DNA of 64,000 bases from Shimia aestuarii (GTDB taxonomy: Bacteria; Pseudomonadota; Alphaproteobacteria; Rhodobacterales; Rhodobacteraceae). The stretch spans positions 33,734 to 97,733 of the forward strand of contig NZ_JAKVRD010000014.1 in the NCBI RefSeq assembly GCF_022814865.1, read 5' to 3'. Made by a program: the position numbers and the translations under genes. This document shows, piece after piece, positions 35,701 through 45,523 of the stretch (the first letter of the stretch is position 1; each line of letters opens with the position of its first letter). The notes beneath the pieces were generated by a model. The model was not told where the DNA came from. It was given only the letters and a program-made list of their open reading frames with translations, and made no database searches.

Positions 35701-36491
35701 TTCACCCGCCATGACGGAACGCCCTTGTTGATGAAACTGTTGATGCCTTCGATACCTTCCTCAGTCTCCCACGCATCGGCCAGCCGGTCGGCGGTGTAGA
35801 TCATGTTGGTCTCCAGATCGTGGGACGCGACATAGGCGATCAGCGCCTTGGTATCGGCCACGGCACCCGGCGCGGCCTGAAGGTGATCATGCACCACCCG
35901 GTTCACCGTGGCGTCCAGGTCGCCCGGCGCGACAACCTCGGTCAACAGACCGATCCGCTCGGCGCGGGCCGTGTCGAACAACGCCCCCGACAGCATGGTT
36001 TCACGCGAATGCACCTTGCCGATGCGGGCCACCACATAAGGCGATATATTCGCGGGCAGAAGGCCCAGTTTTACCTCGGTCAGACCGAAGCGCGCGCCTT
36101 CGGCGCCGATGGTGTAGTCGCAGACGGAGATCATGCCGACACCGCCACCGTAAGCCGGGCCGTTGATCCTCCCGATCAAGGGTTTGGGCAGCGTGTCAAG
36201 ACGGCGCAACAGCCGCGCCAGCGTGGCGCTTTGTGCGACCCTTTCACTACGGGTTTTCTCGACATTAGAGGCGAACCAGTTGAAATCGCCGCCCGCGCAG
36301 AAGCTCTTGCCCGCGCCGGTCAGGACCACAATACGCACATCGTCATCTGCAGCCAGCTTTTCGGCGGCATCGTATAGCTCTGCGATCAATTCGCCATTCA
36401 GCGCATTGTGTTTGTCGGGGCGGTTGAGCGTCAGCGTGGCGACGCCACGCGCATCGGTTTCGATAAGGATCGTGTTGTAGGTATTGGTCAA
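35697..36491 (-). CDS. Enoyl-CoA hydratase/isomerase family protein
   Basis: 264 aa. Crotonase fold: oxyanion segments GKSFCAGGDFNWF and INGPAYGGGVGMISVCDYTI, then FGLTEVKLGLLPANISP with the catalytic-type Glu. Sits between the two carboxylase subunit genes, as liuC (methylglutaconyl-CoA hydratase) does in liu operons, so hydration of the carboxylated product is the likely job. Overlaps the alpha-subunit start by 4 bp. Confidence 0.88.
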   Translation of the reverse strand: MTNTYNTILIETDARGVATLTLNRPDKHNALNGELIAELYDAAEKLAADDDVRIVVLTGAGKSFCAGGDFNWFASNVEKTRSERVAQSATLARLLRRLDTLPKPLIGRINGPAYGGGVGMISVCDYTIGAEGARFGLTEVKLGLLPANISPYVVARIGKVHSRETMLSGALFDTARAERIGLLTEVVAPGDLDATVNRVVHDHLQAAPGAVADTKALIAYVASHDLETNMIYTADRLADAWETEEGIEGINSFINKGVPSWRVK

Positions 36492-36500
36492 CTTGAAGCC

Positions 36501-38099
36501 TCACATTCTGAATACAGGCGTATGGCGCCCGGCTTCGGGCACCGATGTCACGATGGCCAGACACAGGCCAAGGATATCGCGGGTTTGCGCGGGTTCGATC
36601 AGCCCGTCATCCCAAAGCCGCGAGGTGGCATAATAGGGATCGGACTGTTCACCGTACTGGGCCCGAACCTGCTCCTCGATCAGCTTCATGTCGGCCTCCA
36701 TCTTGCCCGGGTCGCCCCCTTTCTGGCGGCGCAGTTCCAGCATCACATTTGTGGCGATGTCGGCAGACATGGTGGCCAGTTCCGCCGTGGGCCAGGCAAA
36801 GAGAAAATTCGGGGCGAAACCACGTCCGCACATGCCGTAGTTGCCTGCCCCGTATGAGCCGCCCAAGAGGACCGACAGGCGCGGCACCTTGGCAACCGAC
36901 ATGGCATAGACCAGCTTGGCGCTGTCTTTGGCAATGCCGCCGCGCTCGGCTTCGGTGCCGACCATGAAGCCCGAGATGTTGTGGAGGAACAAAAGCGGGA
37001 TGTTGCGTTGATCGCACATCGACACGAATTGCGCGCCCTTGAGCGAACTGTCGGACACAAGCGCCCCATTATTTGCGAGAATGCCCACTCGATAGCCGTG
37101 AATCCGCGCGGTGCCGCAGACCAGCGTCTCACCCCATCCGGGCTTGAATTCGCGGAATTCGCCGGCGTCGATCATGCGCAGCAGAACCTCGCGCATGTCA
37201 TAGGGCTGTTTGCGATCGGCGCTGATGACGCCAAGCAGTTCCTCTGGGTTGCGCGCCGGCGGCGCGCAGGTTGCATCGGGACCCATCGGGCGCGACAGGC
37301 CCAGTTCGGATACGATGTCGCGCATCAGAGCAAGCGCATGATACTCGTCCTCGGCCAGATGGTCAGACACACCGGAGAAGCGCGAATGCATCTCGGCCCC
37401 CCCCAATGTTTCTCCATCAACCTCTTCGTTGATCGCCACCTTGACGATCGAGGGGCCGCCCAGATGGATGCGTGCGTTGCCGCGTACCATGATGACTTCG
37501 TCCGACAGGGCCGGGATATAGGCCCCACCGGCCGTGCAGCCTCCAAAGACCGCCGAGATCTGCGGCAGGCCGCTCGCGGACATGTTGGTTTGACGATAAA
37601 AGGAATTGCCGAAATGGCGGGCATCGGGGAAAACCCGGTCCTGCTCTGGCAGATAGGCACCGCCGCAATCCACCAGATAGAGGCAGGGCAGCCGGTTCTC
37701 GGCTGCGATTTCCTGGGCGCGGATGTGTTTCTGCACGGTTTCGTGATAGAAAGACCCACCCTTCACTGTCGCATCGTTGGCGATCACAACGCAGGGCAGC
37801 CCGTGGACGATCCCGATACCGGTCACGATCCCCGCACCGGGCACCTCGCCCCCGTATTGACCGTAGGCGGCAAGCGACGACAGCTCAAGAAACGCAGTGC
37901 CCGGATCCACCAGCAGGTCGATCCGTTCGCGGACCAACAGCTTGCTGCGCTTGCGATGCCGCGCGACCATATCGGGGCGGCCGCCAGCCGTTGCTTCGGC
38001 GATCCGCGCGCGCAGCGTTTCGACGCGCTCGCTTTGTGCGGCGTGGTTGCGGGTGTAGGTCTCTGATGCGGTCAGCACCGCTGTTTCAAGACGTGCCAT
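36501..38099 (-). CDS. Acyl-CoA carboxylase beta (carboxyltransferase) subunit, MCC type
   Basis: 532 aa from ATG 38099 (4 bp after the tetR stop). Two carboxyltransferase half-domains: GTAFLELSSLAAYGQYGGEVPGAGIVTGIG, FGGCTAGGAYIPALSDEVIMV, and C-terminal LGGSYGAGNYGMCGRGFAPNFLFAWPTAE. Best fit is methylcrotonyl-CoA carboxylase beta (LiuB-like), though geranyl-CoA carboxylase beta is close. Forms a holoenzyme with the alpha subunit at 33697-35700. Confidence 0.9.
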   Translation of the reverse strand: MARLETAVLTASETYTRNHAAQSERVETLRARIAEATAGGRPDMVARHRKRSKLLVRERIDLLVDPGTAFLELSSLAAYGQYGGEVPGAGIVTGIGIVHGLPCVVIANDATVKGGSFYHETVQKHIRAQEIAAENRLPCLYLVDCGGAYLPEQDRVFPDARHFGNSFYRQTNMSASGLPQISAVFGGCTAGGAYIPALSDEVIMVRGNARIHLGGPSIVKVAINEEVDGETLGGAEMHSRFSGVSDHLAEDEYHALALMRDIVSELGLSRPMGPDATCAPPARNPEELLGVISADRKQPYDMREVLLRMIDAGEFREFKPGWGETLVCGTARIHGYRVGILANNGALVSDSSLKGAQFVSMCDQRNIPLLFLHNISGFMVGTEAERGGIAKDSAKLVYAMSVAKVPRLSVLLGGSYGAGNYGMCGRGFAPNFLFAWPTAELATMSADIATNVMLELRRQKGGDPGKMEADMKLIEEQVRAQYGEQSDPYYATSRLWDDGLIEPAQTRDILGLCLAIVTSVPEAGRHTPVFRM

Positions 38100-38103
38100 G
38101 AAG

Positions 38104-38733
38104 TCAGGTATCCTGTCTTTGGAGTATCCCGTTGAGGAACACATCGGCATAGGTGCGTGACAACGCATCGGCGCTACCGCGGTCCGGGTCGAACCAATCG
38201 AGCGTGGCGTTCAATGTACCGATCAGCATCAGGCGCAGGCGACGGATATCGACGTCTTGCTTCAGCGTGCCGTCTTTCTTAAGCTGGGACAGAAGACTGT
38301 CCCACTCTGCCTCATAGGCCCTTCGCGTAGGCAAGTTGGCATCCCGGACGGATTGCGGCACCTGCCCGAAAATACGCACATTCGCCGATGTATAATCGCT
38401 CACATCAAGAAGCGCGCGCAGATGCGCCCGGATCGCGGCGCGCAGTACCGTTTCGCCGTCGGTATCGGCCCGCAGGTCGGTGATGGCGTCTCTCATGCTC
38501 GCGTGAACGACTCGAATCCCTGCATCAAGAACGGCCGCGACGATCTCGTCCTTGGAACCGAAATGATAGTATATGCTACCCGCCTTGATCCCGGCGGCCT
38601 CGGCAATTTTTCGGAGCGAAACGGACCCGTAGCCTTGTTCGCGGAAAAGCCGCGCGGCAATGTCCAGCACCCCGTCCCGTCCAACCGCGCTGCGCGATGT
38701 CTCGTTGACTTTGATTGCCGCGTTTTGTGCCAT
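38104..38733 (-). CDS. TetR family regulator (single unit)
   Basis: 209 aa. HTH: YGSVSLRKIAEAAGIKAGSIYYHFGSKDEIVAAVLDAG (about 38-70), then an all-helical ligand domain with the pattern DYTSANVRIFGQ and NATLDWFDPDRG. The same TSANxR and NxTxxWxDP motifs occur in both halves of the tandem TetR at 53232, so the three are paralogues. It is the first gene of the carboxylase operon, directly downstream of its own operator (38755-38774). Expected ligand: an acyl-CoA intermediate. Confidence 0.9.
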   Translation of the reverse strand: MAQNAAIKVNETSRSAVGRDGVLDIAARLFREQGYGSVSLRKIAEAAGIKAGSIYYHFGSKDEIVAAVLDAGIRVVHASMRDAITDLRADTDGETVLRAAIRAHLRALLDVSDYTSANVRIFGQVPQSVRDANLPTRRAYEAEWDSLLSQLKKDGTLKQDVDIRRLRLMLIGTLNATLDWFDPDRGSADALSRTYADVFLNGILQRQDT

Positions 38734-38754
38734 AGACTTTCGTATCCCCCAACA

Positions 38755-38774
38755 CCTAACTAACGACTGTTAGG
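38755..38774. promoter_or_regulatory. TetR operator upstream of tetR1-carboxylase operon
   Basis: CCTAACTAACGACTGTTAGG: perfect 6-bp outer arms and a core CTAACGACTGTTAG matching the other sites of the island. 22 bp upstream of the tetR start. Confidence 0.75.
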
Positions 38775-38912
38775 TTAATAACTCAAGTGAGTCAATCGTC
38801 GTGATCGTGCCAGACTAGAGTTTGCGGAAAATTCCGCATTGGCGACCGCCAAGAGGCCGCCCAGACATTAATGTGCTTGCCCGGACCACGTCATCGGGTC
38901 CGGGCAACTGCC

Positions 38913-39743
38913 TTAGATCACGAAACCGCCACCGCAGATGACGTGCTGGCCTGAAATGAAGTTCGATTCCGGCGCACAGAACAGATAGACGGCACCGGCA
39001 GCTTCTTCCGGAGTGCCGACCCGGCCCAGCGGGATCATGCGCTCCATCTGGGACAGGAGATCGGGATTCACGCCGACCTTGATCTCTTTTTCTTCGACCT
39101 TGATCGTGCTGTCGCCATCCGCGCTGCCTTCGGTCAAGCGGGTGCGAATCGGGCCGAAGGCGACGGCGTTGACGTTGACCTTATAGCGGCCCCATTCCTT
39201 GGCCATCGTCCGGGTGACCCCTAGGATACCGGCCTTAGCGGCGGAATAGTTGATCTGGCCAGCATTGCCGCCGGTCCCTGCGATGGACGAGATGTTGACT
39301 ACCTTGCGGAACACCTCTTGCCCGGCGGCGGCCTCTTCCTTGGCCTTGGCGCTGATCACCGGCTGGGCAGCGCGCAGGATCTTGAAAGGTGCCGTCAGGT
39401 GGACGTCGATGATCGCCTGCCACTGTTCGTCGGACATCTTCTGAACGACGCTATCCCAAGTGTAGCCTGCGTTGTTCACGATGATGTCTAACCCGCCAAA
39501 ACTGTCCACGCCGGTCTTGATGAACCGTTCGGCAAAACCGTCTTCGGTAACGCTGCCGGCACAGACCACGGCCTCAGCTCCCATTGCGCGCACCGCCTCG
39601 GCGGTTTCATTGGCCGGACCGGCGTCCAGATCGTTGATCACCAGCCGGGCCCCTTCCGAGGCCAGTTTGAGAGCGATTTCGCGGCCAATGCCCCGGCCCG
39701 AGCCCGAGACCAGCGCCACGCGCCCGTCGAGTTTTCCAGTCAT
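38913..39743 (-). CDS. SDR family oxidoreductase (3-ketoacyl reductase-like)
   Basis: 276 aa. Classical SDR: GSGRGIGREIA nucleotide-binding loop, NNAG, active-site Ser (NISSIAG) and YSAAKAG (Tyr-Lys). End segment AVYLFCAPESNFISGQHVICGGG is typical. NAD(P)-dependent oxidoreduction of a hydroxyacyl-CoA is likely. In an operon behind the thiolase-like gene. Confidence 0.85.
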   Translation of the reverse strand: MTGKLDGRVALVSGSGRGIGREIALKLASEGARLVINDLDAGPANETAEAVRAMGAEAVVCAGSVTEDGFAERFIKTGVDSFGGLDIIVNNAGYTWDSVVQKMSDEQWQAIIDVHLTAPFKILRAAQPVISAKAKEEAAAGQEVFRKVVNISSIAGTGGNAGQINYSAAKAGILGVTRTMAKEWGRYKVNVNAVAFGPIRTRLTEGSADGDSTIKVEEKEIKVGVNPDLLSQMERMIPLGRVGTPEEAAGAVYLFCAPESNFISGQHVICGGGFVI

Positions 39744-39767
39744 ATTGATTCCTCCCGAAAGGCGCTA

Positions 39768-40952
39768 TCAGGCTTTTTCATAAAGCGTGGTGACGCAGGC
39801 CCCGCCGAGGCCCAGATTGTGCTGAAGCGCCAGACGTGCGCCATCAACCTGGCGCGCATCTGCCTGGCCGCGAAGCTGCTGAACGAGCTCGGTACATTGC
39901 GCTAGGCCGGTCGCCCCAAGCGGATGGCCTTTGGACAAAAGACCGCCCGACGGGTTGGTCACGTATTTTCCGCCGTAGGTGTTGTCGCCATCATCAACGA
40001 ATTTCGCCGCTTCGCCGCGACCGCAAAGGCCAAGCGCCTCATAGGTGATAAGCTCGTTGTGGGCGAAACAGTCGTGCAGTTCGACCACATCCACGTCCTC
40101 GGGCCCGATGCCCGCGTCCTCGTAAACCTGATCGGCGGCGCGCTTGGCCATCGAAAAGCCGACCACTTCGCGCATGTCATGGGCTTCGAAAGTTTCCGGG
40201 CCGTCCGTCGTCATGGCCTGCGCCGCGATCCGAACCGAACTGTCCAGTCCGTGCTTGTCGGCGAATTCCTTGGAACAAATGATCGCGGCGGCCGCGCCAC
40301 AGGTTGGCGGACAGGCCATGAGCTTGGTCATGACGCCGGGCCAGACGACCTGGGCGGCCATGACGTCTTCCGCCGTCACCTCCTGCCTGAACAGGGCAAC
40401 CGGATTCTTCGCAGCATGTCGGCTGGCCTTGGCGCGGATTTTTGCGAAGGTTTCCAGGGGGGTGCCGAACTCGTCCATATGCGCCTTGCCCGCACCGCCG
40501 AAGTACCGCAGCGCCAGCGGGATCTCGGCACTGCCAACCAGTTCGTCGGTTTCATTGTCGAATGCCGCAAACGGGCTGACCCGGTCATGGAACATCGCAC
40601 CGATTGCGCCAGGCTGCATCTGTTCGAACCCAAGTGCCAGAGCACATTCGACCGCGCCGCTTTCAACTGCCTGCCTGGCCAGGAACAGGGCGGACGATCC
40701 GGTCGAGCAGTTGTTGTTCACATTCAGAACCGGGATGCCTGTCATTCCGACATGGTACAAGGCGCGCTGACCGCAGGTGCTGTCGCCATAGACATAGCCC
40801 ACATAGGCCTGTTGGACTTTATCATAATCCAACCCCGCGTCTGCCAGAGCGGACCGGGTCGCAGCGGTCGCCATCACATCGTAGCTTTCGGATTTTCCCG
40901 GCTTCTGGAACGGGACCATCCCAACGCCTGCAACATAGGCTTTGTCTGTCAT
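39768..40952 (-). CDS. Thiolase-like / lipid-transfer (SCP2-type) protein
   Basis: 394 aa from ATG 40952. Thiolase fold: VNNNCSTGSSALFLARQAVESGAVECALALGFEQM carries the Cys of the active site, and ELHDCFAHNELITYEALGLCG plus the end LQHNLGLGGACVTTLYEKA match SCP2/acetyl-CoA acetyltransferase-like proteins. Such enzymes cleave or condense branched or sterol side-chain acyl-CoAs. The DUF35 partner often found with this class is absent here. First gene of an operon with an SDR. Confidence 0.85.
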   Translation of the reverse strand: MTDKAYVAGVGMVPFQKPGKSESYDVMATAATRSALADAGLDYDKVQQAYVGYVYGDSTCGQRALYHVGMTGIPVLNVNNNCSTGSSALFLARQAVESGAVECALALGFEQMQPGAIGAMFHDRVSPFAAFDNETDELVGSAEIPLALRYFGGAGKAHMDEFGTPLETFAKIRAKASRHAAKNPVALFRQEVTAEDVMAAQVVWPGVMTKLMACPPTCGAAAAIICSKEFADKHGLDSSVRIAAQAMTTDGPETFEAHDMREVVGFSMAKRAADQVYEDAGIGPEDVDVVELHDCFAHNELITYEALGLCGRGEAAKFVDDGDNTYGGKYVTNPSGGLLSKGHPLGATGLAQCTELVQQLRGQADARQVDGARLALQHNLGLGGACVTTLYEKA

Positions 40953-41007
40953 TTCTCTCTCTCCCAAGTTCGGTCAGGCCACCCTAATCGGTCCGCCAGC
41001 CTATTTT

Positions 41008-41021
41008 CTACCATTTGTTAG
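41008..41021. promoter_or_regulatory. TetR operator upstream of the thiolase operon
   Basis: CTACCATTTGTTAG, flanked left by CTATTTT and right by ATTTT as at 41090 and 48210. Confidence 0.65.
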
Positions 41022-41089
41022 ATTTTAAATTCCAACCTTGGGAAGTGTCAATATCGCCAAGCTGTGACGTAGGGAGCTTGCGCTATTTT

Positions 41090-41103
41090 CTAACTTGTGT
41101 TTG
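41090..41103. promoter_or_regulatory. TetR operator in thiolase/paaY divergent region
   Basis: CTAACTTGTGTTTG within CTATTTTCTAAC...GTTTTCG, near-identical context to 48210-48223. Confidence 0.6.
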
Positions 41104-41205
41104 TTTTCGGGCCACACGCCCTGATTGGCGGCACAATTGAGGGATTCTGGTCCCGGCGCAACCGCTGACAAGCGTTTAGCACTCAGCTTACGAAAGGTGG
41201 TCGGA

Positions 41206-41817
41206 ATGGCATACTGTTATGAGTTCAAGGGTTTTATACCCGTCGTGCCCGAGGATACATATGTCCACCCCCAGGCCGTTCTGATCGGAAATGTCATCTT
41301 GGGTCATGGATGCTACATCGGCCCCGGAGCAAGCTTGCGGGGCGATTTCGGCAGGATCGTGATCGGGGATGGAGCCAATGTTCAGGACAATTGCATCATC
41401 CATTCCTTTCCCGGCCGCGACGCCGTGGTGGAAAGCGACGGCCACATCGGCCATGGCGCGATCCTGCACGGTTGCACAGTGGGCCGGAACGCTCTGGTCG
41501 GAATGAATTCCGTCATTATGGATGGTGTAGAGCTTGGGGCGGAATCGATTGTCGGCGCGCAGGCGTTTGTGCGTGGCGAAACCGTGATTCCGCCGCGTTC
41601 GATGGTGGTGGGATCGCCGGCAAAGGTGATCCGCGAGGTCAGCGAGAAAGAAATCGCGTGGAAAACGCGCGGCACCGCGGAATACCAGCAACTTGCGCGC
41701 GACTGTCTGGCCGGATTGACGCCGGTCGAGCCGCTGAAGGCGGTCGAGGCAAACCGGCCCGGCATGGCGGCCTCTGACGTCGTCTCCATTCAGGAGGCGC
41801 GGCGGACATCGTCCTGA
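41206..41817 (+). CDS. paaY: PaaY-like gamma-carbonic anhydrase-family hexapeptide protein
   Basis: 203 aa from ATG 41206 (GAAAGGTGG ahead). Left-handed beta-helix of hexapeptide repeats ([39 protein letters not shown]) with the metal-binding His residues in [12 protein letters not shown]. PaaY is a thioesterase that protects CoA pools in aryl/branched acid catabolism; it is linked here to the catabolic operons by a shared operator. C-terminal tail extends past the helix (about 170-203). Confidence 0.8.
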   Translation: MAYCYEFKGFIPVVPEDTYVHPQAVLIGNVILGHGCYIGPGASLRGDFGRIVIGDGANVQDNCIIHSFPGRDAVVESDGHIGHGAILHGCTVGRNALVGMNSVIMDGVELGAESIVGAQAFVRGETVIPPRSMVVGSPAKVIREVSEKEIAWKTRGTAEYQQLARDCLAGLTPVEPLKAVEANRPGMAASDVVSIQEARRTSS

Positions 41818-41928
41818 CCTGTCCGGGAACCGGACCGGTCAGGACTACTTCAGATTCCGAAAGCGCCAGATGGAAGCGCTTTGACGCGGAACGGCACTCC
41901 CAGACCCGGTGTGCCGTCCCTCAAGCCT

Positions 41929-43536
41929 TTACAGACGGAAGATCCCGTAGTGCGGATCGTCGATCGGTGCATTGAGCGAGGCAGAAATCGACATGCCAAG
42001 CGCGTTGCGTGTGTCCGCCGGATCGAGGATGCCGTCGTCCCACAATTCCGATGTCGAGGTATAAGCCTCGACATCGCGCTTGTATTTTTCCAGCACCGGT
42101 TCGCGGATCGCGGCGATTTCTTCTTCGGTCAGCTCTTTGCCTTCGCGCTGAAGCTGCCGAATCTTGACGTCCGCCATGGTATTTGCGGCCTGATCCGCCC
42201 CCATCACGCCGATCTCGGCCTGGGGCCACATGAACAGCGTGCGCGCGTCCCAGGCCCGTCCGCACATCCCGTAGTTGCCGGCCCCGTAAGACGCATTGGC
42301 GATCACGGTAAACTTCGGCACGACCGAGCCGCCCTGCGCCATCAGCATCTTGGCGCCATCCTTGGCGATGCCTCGTTCTTCGTATTCGCGGCCCACCATA
42401 TAGCCGGTGATGTTCTGGAAAAAGACCAGAGGCGTGCGGTTCTGGTTGCACAACTGCATGAAATGCGCTGCCTTGAGCGAACTGTCGTTGAACAGCACCC
42501 CGTTGTTGGCAAGGATGCCGACCTTGTAACCCCAGATATGGGCAAAGCCGCAAACCATCGTGGTGCCATAGTCGGGCTGGTATTCGTGAAAGCGCGAGCC
42601 ATCGACGATCCGCGCCAGAACCTCGCGCATATCAAACTGGGTTTTCCGGTCCTTGGGGATGATCCCATAAAGCTCCTTGGGGTCGTAGTATGGCTCTTCA
42701 AAAGCGGCGGTTTCGATGATCGTTTTCGGGGTGCGCTTCCATTGGCTGACAATCTCGCGCGCCAGTGAAAAGGCGTGCTGTTCAGTGGCGGCTCGGTAGT
42801 CGCCGGTTCCCGAAACCGAGGTATGCATAACCGCCCCACCAAGTTCCTGAACACCGACCTCTTCGCCGGTGGCCGCCTTGACCAGCGGGGGACCGCCAAG
42901 GAAAATCGCGCCTGTGCCTTCGATGATGATGTTGTAGTCGCTCAGCGTCGGCACATAGGCACCGCCAGCCGTGCAGTGTCCGCCGACCACGGCAATCTGC
43001 GGGATATTGGCTTGGCTCAGCTTGACCTGGTTGCGGAACACCCGCCCGCCCAGATACCGGTCGGGAAACACCCCGTGCTGCAGCGGCAGGAAACCGCCCG
43101 CGCTGTCGCAGATATGGATGACCGGCAGGCGGTTTTCCAGCGCGACATCCAGAAGACGCACGACCTTTTTGACCGTATGTGGATACCAAGCCCCGCCCTT
43201 GACGCTAGCGTCGTTGGCGTGGATGGCGACCTCGCGACCCTGCACAATACCGATGCCCGTCACCACAGCGGCGCCAGGCACGGTGCCATCGTATTCGCGA
43301 CAGGCGGCAAGTGTGGAAAACTCCAAAAACGGAGTGCCGGGGTCCAGCAGCAGTTTCAACCGCTCGCGCACGCCCAGTTTGTTCTGGCGGGCAAGGCGGT
43401 CGATATCGCGTTGCGGACGTTCGAAACGCGCCGCGTGCTGGCGGGCGTGGAATTCCTTCAGCCGTTCAGACATGGCGGCGAAATTTGCCTTGTAGTCGGC
43501 GGCATTGGTGTCGATCTGACTTTCAATCCTGCGCAT
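41929..43536 (-). CDS. Acyl-CoA carboxylase beta subunit, geranyl-CoA carboxylase (AtuC)-like
   Basis: 535 aa from ATG 43536 (GGAGGAG 8 bp ahead; a GTG at 43542 is also possible). Carboxyltransferase motifs: FSTLAACREYDGTVPGAAVVTGIG, GGHCTAGGAYVPTLSDYNIII, NASYGAGNYGMCGRAWDARTLFMWPQAEIGVMG. Different paralogue from the beta subunit at 36501. Adjacent atuA-type and separate BC/BCCP genes favour the AtuC/geranyl-CoA carboxylase group, although substrate is unproven. Confidence 0.85.
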   Translation of the reverse strand: MRRIESQIDTNAADYKANFAAMSERLKEFHARQHAARFERPQRDIDRLARQNKLGVRERLKLLLDPGTPFLEFSTLAACREYDGTVPGAAVVTGIGIVQGREVAIHANDASVKGGAWYPHTVKKVVRLLDVALENRLPVIHICDSAGGFLPLQHGVFPDRYLGGRVFRNQVKLSQANIPQIAVVGGHCTAGGAYVPTLSDYNIIIEGTGAIFLGGPPLVKAATGEEVGVQELGGAVMHTSVSGTGDYRAATEQHAFSLAREIVSQWKRTPKTIIETAAFEEPYYDPKELYGIIPKDRKTQFDMREVLARIVDGSRFHEYQPDYGTTMVCGFAHIWGYKVGILANNGVLFNDSSLKAAHFMQLCNQNRTPLVFFQNITGYMVGREYEERGIAKDGAKMLMAQGGSVVPKFTVIANASYGAGNYGMCGRAWDARTLFMWPQAEIGVMGADQAANTMADVKIRQLQREGKELTEEEIAAIREPVLEKYKRDVEAYTSTSELWDDGILDPADTRNALGMSISASLNAPIDDPHYGIFRL

Positions 43537-43538
43537 TG

Positions 43539-44042
43539 TCACTCCTCCTCCGGGGCCAATTGGGCCAGGATGTCTTTCAGACCAAAACTGTCGCCTTCGG
43601 CGAATGGCATTTCGGCAACGACCCCGCCGCGCGGCGCCGTCAGTGTGGTTTCCAACTTCATGCTTTCGATCACCAGAAGCGGCTGGCCTTCTTCAACCGC
43701 ATCGCCGGGTTTAACCGCAACCGACACCACGACACCCGGCATGGGCGCCACCAATCGGTCGTCGCTCGCGCCACCGTCGCTTCCGGCCAGGCGTTCGGCG
43801 GGCTCAACCCGCCCGACTTCGTAGGTTCGCCCGTCCATGTGCACAAAAGTTGCTTCCGGCCCCACGGCCAGTCGCAATTCGCGCACAACACCCTTGGCCC
43901 GCAGCTTGTAACCGCCCGGCAGACCCGTCGGGTCCAATTGGCAGGCAACAGCGCCAGTGGGGGTATTGAGCACGAACCGGCTGCCATCATGACCCAGCCA
44001 GCAATCAGTCTCTTCTCCGTCGATCTGAAAAATCCGTTGCAT
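43539..44042 (-). CDS. Biotin carboxyl carrier protein of the second acyl-CoA carboxylase
   Basis: 167 aa from ATG 44042, overlapping the biotin carboxylase stop by 1 bp. C-terminal biotinyl domain APMPGVVVSVAVKPGDAVEEGQPLLVIESMKLETTL with biotinylated Lys at about residue 129, 38 from the end; N-terminal beta region is the part usually found in the middle of alpha subunits. Here alpha is split in two genes, whereas the first carboxylase has it fused. Confidence 0.88.
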   Translation of the reverse strand: MQRIFQIDGEETDCWLGHDGSRFVLNTPTGAVACQLDPTGLPGGYKLRAKGVVRELRLAVGPEATFVHMDGRTYEVGRVEPAERLAGSDGGASDDRLVAPMPGVVVSVAVKPGDAVEEGQPLLVIESMKLETTLTAPRGGVVAEMPFAEGDSFGLKDILAQLAPEEE

Positions 44043-45511
44043 CAGTTTCTCCACCCGCCCATCTTGCGGTACATTTCCGGTATCTGCATTACGTCACTCA
44101 CCAGGCGCTCGTCCGATAGGGCCGCCGCCGCTATCAGCAAGTCAGAGACATCTTCGCCCGGCGCGGTCAGCGTTTCGGATTGTTCAGCCAGGAAGCCAGT
44201 TGAAACGTCACCAGAGGCGAAATCCGGATGTGCAAGGATTGCATCCAGGTAACCAGTGTTGGTCGTTACCCCGAGAATCACATAGCTTTGCACCGCGCTC
44301 CGGGCACGGGCGATGGCCTGCGCGCGATCCGGGCCATGTACGATCAGCTTGGACAACATCGGGTCGAAGTCGGTTGTCACCTTGCCGCCATCCAGAATGC
44401 CGCTGTCCACGCGGATCCCCTCGCCCTGGGGTTCGTCCAGCAGCAGGATATCGCCGATCGCGGGCCGGAAATCGGCCGTCGCGTCCTCGGCGCAGATGCG
44501 CAGTTCGATCGAGTGTCCGGTTTGGGGAATATCCGCCTGCACGGCGCTCAGCCCGTCGCCCGCCGCGACACGCAGCTGCTCGGCAACCAGATCGAAGCCG
44601 GTCACCAGTTCGGTCACCGGATGTTCGACCTGAAGGCGGGTGTTCATTTCCAGGAAATAAAAGGCCCCGTCCTGCGCATAGATGAATTCAACGGTCCCTG
44701 CCCCGCGGTATTTGACGGCACGGGCAATTCCGGCAGCGGTCTCGCAGATCTCATCCCGTTGCTCGGGGGTCAGCGCCGGTGACGGCGTTTCCTCGATAAT
44801 CTTCTGGAACCGGCGCTGGATCGAACATTCACGTTCCCAGAAATGGACCACGTTGCCCTGTCCGTCGCCCATCACCTGCACCTCGATATGGCGCGGGCGT
44901 TCGATATAGCGTTCGACGAAAAGCCGCCCGTCGCCGAAATATCGTTCGCCTTCGCGGCGCGCGGTTTCGATTTCGGTTTCCAGCGTGCTGTCCTCGCGCA
45001 CAACGCGCATGCCCTTGCCGCCACCGCCGGCCGAGGGTTTGATCAGCAGCGGATAGCCCACGGCGCGGGCGCGTTCGACAAAGCTCGCCGGATCATCATC
45101 CTCGATGGCCGAGGGGGCGACGGGAAACCCGCGTTCCTCGACGAAGGCGCGGGCGCGGACCTTGTCCCCCATCAGGTCGATGACCTCGGACGTCGGGCCG
45201 ACAAAGGTCACTCCGGCTTTTTCCAGCGCCGCGACAAAACCGGCATTCTCTGACAGAAAGCCATAGCCGGGATGAACCGCGTCCGCGCCGATCCCTTTGG
45301 CGGCTTCGACGATCTGAGGAATATCGAGATAGGCGGCCACGGGCGTCGGGCCGTCGATCATCACGACCTCATCTGCGATCAGATGCGCTGGCCCCTCTTG
45401 CTCGGCGACATGACGCAACACGGCCGTCGCAAGCCCGCGGGCCTTGGCGGTGCGCAGCACGCGCGCCGCGATCTCGCCCCGATTGGCGACCAGGAGTTTC
45501 GAAATGGTCAT
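44042..45511 (-). CDS. Biotin carboxylase subunit of the second acyl-CoA carboxylase
   Basis: 489 aa. ATP-grasp biotin carboxylase: LVANRGEIAARVLRTAKARGL, HPGYGFLSENAGFV, KPSAGGGGKGM, EMNTRLQVEHPVTE, all intact. About 40 residues longer than a bare BC at its C-terminus. Its stop runs into the BCCP start (TGATG), so the two act as a split alpha subunit with the beta subunit at 41929. Confidence 0.92.
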   Translation of the reverse strand: MTISKLLVANRGEIAARVLRTAKARGLATAVLRHVAEQEGPAHLIADEVVMIDGPTPVAAYLDIPQIVEAAKGIGADAVHPGYGFLSENAGFVAALEKAGVTFVGPTSEVIDLMGDKVRARAFVEERGFPVAPSAIEDDDPASFVERARAVGYPLLIKPSAGGGGKGMRVVREDSTLETEIETARREGERYFGDGRLFVERYIERPRHIEVQVMGDGQGNVVHFWERECSIQRRFQKIIEETPSPALTPEQRDEICETAAGIARAVKYRGAGTVEFIYAQDGAFYFLEMNTRLQVEHPVTELVTGFDLVAEQLRVAAGDGLSAVQADIPQTGHSIELRICAEDATADFRPAIGDILLLDEPQGEGIRVDSGILDGGKVTTDFDPMLSKLIVHGPDRAQAIARARSAVQSYVILGVTTNTGYLDAILAHPDFASGDVSTGFLAEQSETLTAPGEDVSDLLIAAAALSDERLVSDVMQIPEMYRKMGGWRN

Positions 45512-45523
45512 GGTGTCGTCCTC

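Noticed and set aside
39924..41021. 365-aa + strand ORF opposite the thiolase gene
   Set aside because: Shadow of the thiolase-like gene; no recognisable motif.
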